From Megasphaera sp. UBA5897 (GTDB lineage: Bacteria; Bacillota; Negativicutes; Veillonellales; Megasphaeraceae), in contig DJEN01000025.1 of NCBI GenBank assembly GCA_002431345.1, forward strand, positions 1-18,903: a stretch of 18,903 nucleotides of DNA, read 5' to 3'. Numbering within the stretch: position 1 is the stretch's first letter; the number at the start of each line of letters is the position of its first letter. Below, piece by piece: positions 14,843-18,903 of the stretch. The position numbers were made by a program, and so were the translations under genes. The notes under the pieces were generated by a model. It saw nothing but the letters and a program-made list of their open reading frames with translations. It ran no database searches and had not been told where the DNA came from.

Positions 14843-15268
14843 ATGGTTACAGTTACTGAAAAAGTACGTTTTTATGAGACAGACATGATGGGAATTGCCC
14901 ACCACTCGAATCATATTCGTTGGTTTGAGTGCGGCCGCTGTGAATACCTGCGTCAGGCGGGCGTTGATTTGTTTGAATTGATGGAGCAGGGAATACTGTT
15001 TCCTATCAAGAGCGTATCTTGTGAATACATGGTACCCATCAATTATGCAGACACGATTGTTATCGAAACCCGTCTTACCAAACTGACACGGGCCCAAATG
15101 GTATATTCCTACCGTATTGTGCGTAAAGAAGACGGCGTCGTACTGGCAACAGGAACATCGCAAAATGTCTTTACGCATAAAGACACGGGAGCCGTTGCCC
15201 GTTTGGATGATGCACATTATGAAAAGCTGAAAGCATGGTATGAACAAGAAAAGAAAGCCATGCAGTAA
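14843..15268 (+). CDS. YbgC/FadM-type acyl-CoA thioesterase (4HBT hotdog fold)
   Basis: A 141-residue hotdog-fold thioesterase of the YbgC/FadM group, which hydrolyses acyl-CoA or acyl-ACP thioesters in the cytosol. The active-site segment VRFYETDMMGIAHHSNHIRWFE contains the family's catalytic Asp14 and the conserved histidine pair near 20-21. The later strand pattern VSCEYMVPINYADTIVIETRL is also typical. The acyl chain preference is not predictable. Several in-frame ATGs lie upstream (14822, 14828) and an open frame extends to 14810, but GGGAG (14830-14834) sits 8 bases before ATG 14843. It is the first gene after a consensus promoter and shares a transcript with murI, whose first possible ATG overlaps this gene's stop. 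Confidence 0.9.
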   Translation: MVTVTEKVRFYETDMMGIAHHSNHIRWFECGRCEYLRQAGVDLFELMEQGILFPIKSVSCEYMVPINYADTIVIETRLTKLTRAQMVYSYRIVRKEDGVVLATGTSQNVFTHKDTGAVARLDDAHYEKLKAWYEQEKKAMQ

Positions 15269-15269
15269 T

Positions 15270-15274
15270 GGAGG
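15270..15274 (+). promoter_or_regulatory. Ribosome binding site selecting the GTG start of murI
   Basis: GGAGG lies 8 bases before GTG 15283. An in-frame ATG at 15268 overlaps the upstream stop and contains this site, so it has no ribosome binding site of its own. GTG 15283 is taken as the start. Confidence 0.75.
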
Positions 15275-15282
15275 AGTGTCTA

Positions 15283-16086
15283 GTGGATAGGAATAAACAG
15301 CCTATCGGCGTATTTGATTCCGGCGTCGGTGGATTGACCGTCGTCAACAAGCTGCGTATGCTGCTGCCGCATGAAAATATTATTTATGTAGGAGATACGA
15401 AGCGAAATCCCTATGGATCGCGTACTCCGGCAGAAATTGTGTCATATACGCGGGATATACTGCAGTATATGACGGCACAGGGCGTCAAACTGGTAGCAAT
15501 TGGCTGCAATACCGTTACGGCCGTTGCGTATGATATAGTGCGTCCGGAAGTAGCATATCCGCTGATTGGCATGAGCCGCGGCATTGCTACGGCCAGGGAA
15601 ATAACGACGACAAAAAAAATTGCCGTTTTTGCAACGGAGCTGACGATTGCCAATCACAGTCACAAAAAAATTGCCGCTGCTGTCGACCCTGAAATCGAAA
15701 TCATCGAACAAGCTTGCCCGGCATTGGCAAATCTGATTGAACGAGGTATCCTCAGCGGGGAAGAAATTATGTCGCCCCTTAGAAAATACACGGCACCGAT
15801 TCTTGCCTCCGGTGCGGATACAGCTATTTTCGGCTGCACGCATTTTCCTTTTATTCAGCCGTTGTTTGAAGAATTGTGCGGCGATACGATAGCCTTTGTC
15901 GACCCGGCCCATGAAATGGCGCTGCAGACATTGGACGTATTAAAAAAGGATAATTTGCTCAATGAAGATGCTGAAAATGGGTATTTGAAACTTTGCTTTA
16001 CGGCAGAACCCGAACGGGGAGGCAAATTGGCGGAACATTTAATTCCGGCGAATGAATTTACTGTCGAAAAAATTTCCTTTGCCTAA
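15283..16086 (+). CDS. murI: Glutamate racemase
   Basis: A 267-residue cofactor-independent racemase that makes D-glutamate for the peptidoglycan stem peptide. The N-terminal half shows GVFDSGVGGLTV with Asp12-Ser13 and GDTKRNPYGSRT. The first catalytic cysteine is Cys75 in IGCNTVTA, and the second is Cys185 in FGCTHFPF, followed by His187. Length and motif order match MurI/RacE. One small departure is ATELTIAN where many racemases have ATxGTVxS. It lies 14 bases after the thioesterase. In B. subtilis racE is followed by ysnA (RdgB) and ysnB (phosphodiesterase); the same order occurs here, but two extra genes are inserted between. Confidence 0.95.
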   Translation: MDRNKQPIGVFDSGVGGLTVVNKLRMLLPHENIIYVGDTKRNPYGSRTPAEIVSYTRDILQYMTAQGVKLVAIGCNTVTAVAYDIVRPEVAYPLIGMSRGIATAREITTTKKIAVFATELTIANHSHKKIAAAVDPEIEIIEQACPALANLIERGILSGEEIMSPLRKYTAPILASGADTAIFGCTHFPFIQPLFEELCGDTIAFVDPAHEMALQTLDVLKKDNLLNEDAENGYLKLCFTAEPERGGKLAEHLIPANEFTVEKISFA

Positions 16087-16137
16087 GGGCAAATAGATTG
16101 CATACTATCATATTTTTATTAAAAGGAGTCTTGCACC

Positions 16138-16680
16138 GTGTTACTGTATGTATTCATCAATGTTGTAATTGCCGTTATCGGTATTATTGCTGTATTGTAC
16201 CTGTTATTCCGCCTGTTTGCCTGGCGGCAGGGGGATGCCCGCTTTGTCATTGAAGCGCGCCGCCGTGCACCTTTTGCATTAAAAGAACTGACAACAGATA
16301 CTGCTGTATTTGAAACTGAAGTTCCCTTTTATAATGGCGGCCGTCAGTTAGGTACGATTATGGATTTCTATCCCCGTACGCTGCTGCCGCGTGAACAGTA
16401 TGACAAATGCATCGTTCATTCACAGCTCGCCAATAAAGATGCTGAACGAGATGACAACTATTGGGAATCCGTCATTTATAATCCTGGTGACCATGGTAAA
16501 ATCCGTGTTACGATTGCACTGGTCAGCAAAAATCATTCTATTCGCGAAGACTTGAAAACATTCCCGGATATGCCGATTGATTTGGTATATCAAGTGGTTT
16601 CCCGCAGTGAATGGTATATTCACAAAGCCCGTATTACCTTAAAAGCTACGGAAGTCCAACACGAACTGGAACTACATTAG
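16138..16680 (+). CDS. Single-pass membrane protein of unknown function
   Basis: A 180-residue protein that I do not recognise. Residues 2-28 form one strongly hydrophobic helix, followed by RLFAWRQGDARFVIEARRR. The positive charge after the helix predicts that the remaining 150 residues face the cytoplasm. That part is predicted to be beta-rich (TAVFETEVPFYNGG, IRVTIALVSK, SEWYIHKARITLKATEV) with no known catalytic motif. The GTG start is supported by AAAAGGAG at 16121-16128, 9 bases upstream. The stop runs straight into the ribosome binding site of the CofE-like gene, so the two are very likely translated together, and a physical or functional link is a reasonable guess. Confidence 0.8.
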   Translation: MLLYVFINVVIAVIGIIAVLYLLFRLFAWRQGDARFVIEARRRAPFALKELTTDTAVFETEVPFYNGGRQLGTIMDFYPRTLLPREQYDKCIVHSQLANKDAERDDNYWESVIYNPGDHGKIRVTIALVSKNHSIREDLKTFPDMPIDLVYQVVSRSEWYIHKARITLKATEVQHELELH

Positions 16681-16684
16681 GAGG
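16680..16684 (+). promoter_or_regulatory. Ribosome binding site deciding the CofE-like start
   Basis: GGAGG begins at the last base of the preceding stop codon. It is 3 bases before ATG 16688 but 9 bases before the in-frame ATG 16694. The second spacing is the normal one, so 16694 is preferred. Confidence 0.6.
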
Positions 16685-16693
16685 CAGATGGCA

Positions 16694-17368
16694 ATGGCAG
16701 AATTAGAATTAATTCCTGTAAAAACAAGAATTCTTACAGATAAAGATGATATTGTAGACGTAATTGAAGAATATGCAAAAAAAGATGTCGGCCCCGATGA
16801 CATTGTTTGCTCTGCAGAAAGTGTCGTTGCGATTACACAGCGCCGGTATACCCGTCCGGAAGAATTGACGCCGTCCTGGCAGGCACGGTTGATGCGCCGT
16901 TTTGTTCCTGGTGAAGGCAGTATGGCAAGCTTATACGGCATGCAGGCAGCTATGAACCTGGAAGGGGAATGGAAAATGCTGTTTTGCTTTATTATCGGCT
17001 TCTTGGCAAAATTGGTCGGCAAGACCGGTGTCTGGTATCATCTGTGCCGTCAGGCATCACTGACTGACGATGTCACAGGGACGATGCCGCCTTTTGATAA
17101 ATGCATCGTATATGGCCCGGCAGAACCGGATAAAGTAGCAGAAAAAATTAAACAGCGCCTGGGCTGCTATGGTGCCTGCGTTGCCGATGTCAATGATTTG
17201 AAACGCTCTGCCGTATTGGGTCATTCCCGCGGCTTGGATCCCAAAGAAATTGCAAAAATTTTGATTGATAACCCGTTTGGCAATGCTTCCCAGAAAACCC
17301 CGATTGTCATTATTAAAAATTATGCAAAATTTGTAAAAAATAAGGCCAATACATCAGCGAAAGGATAA
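16694..17368 (+). CDS. CofE-like protein (coenzyme F420-0:L-glutamate ligase family)
   Basis: A 224-residue protein with similarity to the F420 ligase family (PF01996), whose founding members add L-glutamate to coenzyme F420 using GTP. The N-terminus ELELIPVKTRILTDKDDIVDVI, then GPDDIVCSAESVVAITQ, matches the family's opening strand-helix and the DI-x-S-E/K-V segment that binds nucleotide and metal. A conserved Cys/Asp-rich part (CYGACVADVND) lies near 160. Such proteins are found in Firmicutes that are not known to make F420, so the F420 substrate should not be assumed; a different gamma-glutamyl acceptor is possible. It is translationally close to the upstream membrane protein and 5 bases before rdgB. 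Family membership is from recalled motifs and is moderately secure. Confidence 0.72.
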   Translation: MAELELIPVKTRILTDKDDIVDVIEEYAKKDVGPDDIVCSAESVVAITQRRYTRPEELTPSWQARLMRRFVPGEGSMASLYGMQAAMNLEGEWKMLFCFIIGFLAKLVGKTGVWYHLCRQASLTDDVTGTMPPFDKCIVYGPAEPDKVAEKIKQRLGCYGACVADVNDLKRSAVLGHSRGLDPKEIAKILIDNPFGNASQKTPIVIIKNYAKFVKNKANTSAKG

Positions 17369-17373
17369 GGAAT

Positions 17374-17964
17374 ATGAAGCAGACTATCGTACTGGCTACG
17401 CACAACGCCGGTAAGATTCGCGAATTAAAAACAATCCTGCAGCCTTTAGGCTATGATGTTAAAGCGGTCCATGAAATTTGTCCGCACATAGAAGAACCGG
17501 AAGAAACGGGGAAGACTTTTGCCGAAAACGCCCGTTTGAAAGCAGCGTATTATCTAAAGGCTACAGGACTTCCCTGCCTAGCTGATGATTCGGGCATTAT
17601 TGCCGATGCACTGCAGGGACGGCCGGGTGTATATTCTGCCCGCTTTGCCGGTCCGGAATGTGATGATGAAAAAAACAATCAGAAACTGATACAAGAGTTG
17701 TCTGCTTTTCCGCCGGAAAAGCGGACAGCTTATTATGCCTGTGTGCTGGTTCTTCTCTTTCCGGACGGCCGTGAAATCGAAGCAGAAGGACGCTGCCAGG
17801 GAGTGATTCGTGATTTTTATGCTGGTTCCAATGGATTTGGCTATGATCCGTTATTCTATGTTCCCGCTAAAGGAAAAACGATGGCAGAACTGTCTATGGA
17901 TGAAAAAAACGCCATAAGCCACCGCGGCAAAGCTTTGAGAAAATTAGTTGAGGCTTTGTCATGA
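17374..17964 (+). CDS. rdgB: XTP/dITP diphosphatase (RdgB/HAM1 family)
   Basis: A 196-residue cytosolic pyrophosphatase that removes non-canonical purine nucleotides (ITP, dITP, XTP) from the pool. It begins IVLATHNAGKIRELK, where the TxNxxKxxE-like segment binds the triphosphate. ETGKTFAENARLKA, LADDSGI (catalytic acidic residues), RPGVYSARFAG, GSNGFGYDPLF and the C-terminal AISHRGKAL are all standard. It is 5 bases after the CofE-like gene with AAGG as ribosome binding site, and its stop overlaps the next ATG by 4 bases. The rdgB-phosphodiesterase pair matches ysnA-ysnB in B. subtilis. Together with MazG it gives this window two nucleotide-sanitising enzymes. Confidence 0.96.
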   Translation: MKQTIVLATHNAGKIRELKTILQPLGYDVKAVHEICPHIEEPEETGKTFAENARLKAAYYLKATGLPCLADDSGIIADALQGRPGVYSARFAGPECDDEKNNQKLIQELSAFPPEKRTAYYACVLVLLFPDGREIEAEGRCQGVIRDFYAGSNGFGYDPLFYVPAKGKTMAELSMDEKNAISHRGKALRKLVEALS

Positions 17965-18458
17965 GCCGCTTATATGTAGGGATTGTCAGTGACAGTCACG
18001 GACATTTCACGGCTTTAGAAAAAATGACAGAGCAAGCGCCTGATGTGGCTGCTTGGATTCACTGCGGTGATTATTGTGAAGACGGTGATGATTTAGCCAT
18101 ATACACAGGAGTTCCGGTATATACTGTATTGGGGAACAATGACTTCATGACAGAGACAAACACCCCGGAATGTCGGCAGATTACGATTGGCGGCGTGCAT
18201 ATTACTGCAATTCACGGTCATCAATGGTACGGCAGGCAGCGCTTGGAAAAATTAGTGGCGCTGGGAAAGCAGACAGAGGCGGCACTTGTCGTCTTTGGGC
18301 ATACGCACTGCCGTTATTATGACACCGTAGAGGGAATCCCGCTTTTGAACCCGGGAAGCATTGCGCTGCCCCGCGACGGCCGTCAGGGAACCTACGCCAT
18401 ATGCTGCATTGAAAACAGCGTACTGACAGATGTACGCATGTATGAATTGACCAAGTAA
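17961..18458 (+). CDS. YfcE/MJ0936-type metallophosphodiesterase
   Basis: A 165-residue calcineurin-like phosphoesterase with the two-metal site complete: SDSHGH (Asp11, His13), HCGDY, GNND, HGH and GHTH. The size and the ending LNPGSIALPRDGRQGTYA are typical of the YfcE/MJ0936 family, which hydrolyses phosphodiesters in vitro; the natural substrate is unknown. The ATG overlaps the rdgB stop (ATGA), so the pair is translationally coupled. It is the last gene of the operon that starts at the thioesterase; no clear terminator follows within the 44 bases before speD. Confidence 0.93.
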   Translation: MSRLYVGIVSDSHGHFTALEKMTEQAPDVAAWIHCGDYCEDGDDLAIYTGVPVYTVLGNNDFMTETNTPECRQITIGGVHITAIHGHQWYGRQRLEKLVALGKQTEAALVVFGHTHCRYYDTVEGIPLLNPGSIALPRDGRQGTYAICCIENSVLTDVRMYELTK

Positions 18459-18502
18459 ACGTAAGTGGATTACTGTAACTTTTAAGTAAAGGTATGGATA
18501 AT

Positions 18503-18903
18503 ATGAAAAGTAAAGCAAATAAACTTAAACTGTATGGTTTCAATAATCTGACCAAAACGCTGAGCTTCAATATGTATGACATCTGTTACGCCGTAAGCGA
18601 GGAAGCAAGGCAGCAGTATATCGAATATATCGATGAACAGTATAATGCAGAACGCTTGACGAAAATTTTAAAAAACGTTTCTTCGATTATTGGCGCGCAT
18701 ATTCTAAACGTCGCTAGCCAGGACTACGACCCGCAGGGTGCCAGTGTCACGATATTAATTTCTGAAGAAGAAATAGAACAGGCTAAAGATGCTGACGTAG
18801 TATGCCATTTGGACAAAAGCCATTTGACTGTGCACACCTATCCGGAAAGCCATCCGCAAAAGGGCATCATGACATTTCGGGCAGATATTGACGTTTCTAC
18901 ATG
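18503..18903 (+). CDS. speD: S-adenosylmethionine decarboxylase proenzyme, E. coli type (5' part)
   Basis: The first 133 codons of speD, cut by the window's right end. The enzyme decarboxylates S-adenosylmethionine to supply aminopropyl groups for spermidine. KLKLYGFNNLTKTLSFNMYDICYA, QYIEYIDEQYNAERLTKIL, SIIGAHILNVASQDYDPQGASVTILISEE and HLDKSHLTVHTYPESHP are close to the E. coli enzyme. Autocleavage between Lys105 and Ser106 would create the pyruvoyl group, matching Lys111/Ser112 in E. coli, and this site is intact. This long form (about 264 residues) differs from the short Bacillus SpeH/SpeD type. ATG 18503 is preferred over 18494 because AAAGG (18488-18492) is 10 bases from the first and only 1 from the second. 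No spermidine synthase gene is visible in the window. Confidence 0.95.
   Translation, partial: MKSKANKLKLYGFNNLTKTLSFNMYDICYAVSEEARQQYIEYIDEQYNAERLTKILKNVSSIIGAHILNVASQDYDPQGASVTILISEEEIEQAKDADVVCHLDKSHLTVHTYPESHPQKGIMTFRADIDVST

Noticed and set aside
1..18903. CRISPR array, tRNA, rRNA, insertion sequence or prophage
   Set aside because: No regularly spaced direct repeats, cloverleaf, transposase, integrase or phage genes were seen on either strand.

Overview
The window is a gene-dense stretch of bacterial chromosome. All 20 recognisable genes (19 complete, 1 cut by the right edge) lie on the + strand, and one decayed gene fragment sits in the only large gap. Strong AGGAGG-type ribosome binding sites, GTG/TTG starts chosen by those sites, sigma-A type promoters and the gene content point to a Firmicute. 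The relic of a two-partner-secretion outer-membrane transporter (TpsB/ShlB), together with the absence of the sporulation genes that usually flank mfd-spoVB-mazG-hup, suggests a diderm, non-sporulating member of the Negativicutes (Veillonellaceae, Megasphaera/Dialister-like). The lineage call is inference from content, not from a database search.

Layout. (1) 116-2371: low-molecular-weight tyrosine phosphatase, a PHP-domain phosphoesterase with its own extended -10 promoter, and a secreted PGRP/T7-lysozyme-type amidase overlapping it by 4 bases. (2) 2372-2924: a 553-base gap holding a frameshifted TpsB relic, then an extended -10 promoter and a strong leader hairpin before mfd. (3) 2925-9190: mfd, a SpoVB/MurJ-like flippase, mazG and hup, the classic Firmicute mfd-yabM-yabN neighbourhood, closed by a terminator. 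The MazG protein keeps only the tail of the methylase domain that YabN-type proteins normally carry. (4) 9189-14754: a promoter, an MGDG-synthase-like glycosyltransferase, a possible terminator/attenuator, a divergent polysaccharide deacetylase (YibQ family), a TSUP/TauE permease, a short-chain dehydrogenase, a coiled-coil membrane protein of unknown function and a YkvA-type (DUF1232) protein, ended by a 16-bp-stem terminator. (5) 14774-18458: a consensus TTGACA-17-TAAAAT promoter drives a YbgC-type thioesterase, glutamate racemase, a single-pass membrane protein of unknown function, a CofE (F420 glutamyl ligase)-like protein, RdgB nucleotide-pool sanitiser and a YfcE-type phosphodiesterase. 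(6) 18503-end: the 5' part of an E. coli-type S-adenosylmethionine decarboxylase (speD).

The genes mix genome maintenance (Mfd, MazG, RdgB, HU) with envelope construction (flippase, amidase, racemase, glycolipid glycosyltransferase, polysaccharide deacetylase). No CRISPR array, tRNA, rRNA, insertion sequence or phage gene was seen. Nothing here is clearly a new defence or mobile system. The least explained items are the membrane-protein/CofE-like pair between murI and rdgB, the unknown coiled-coil protein at 13456-14352, the trimmed MazG and the TpsB relic.
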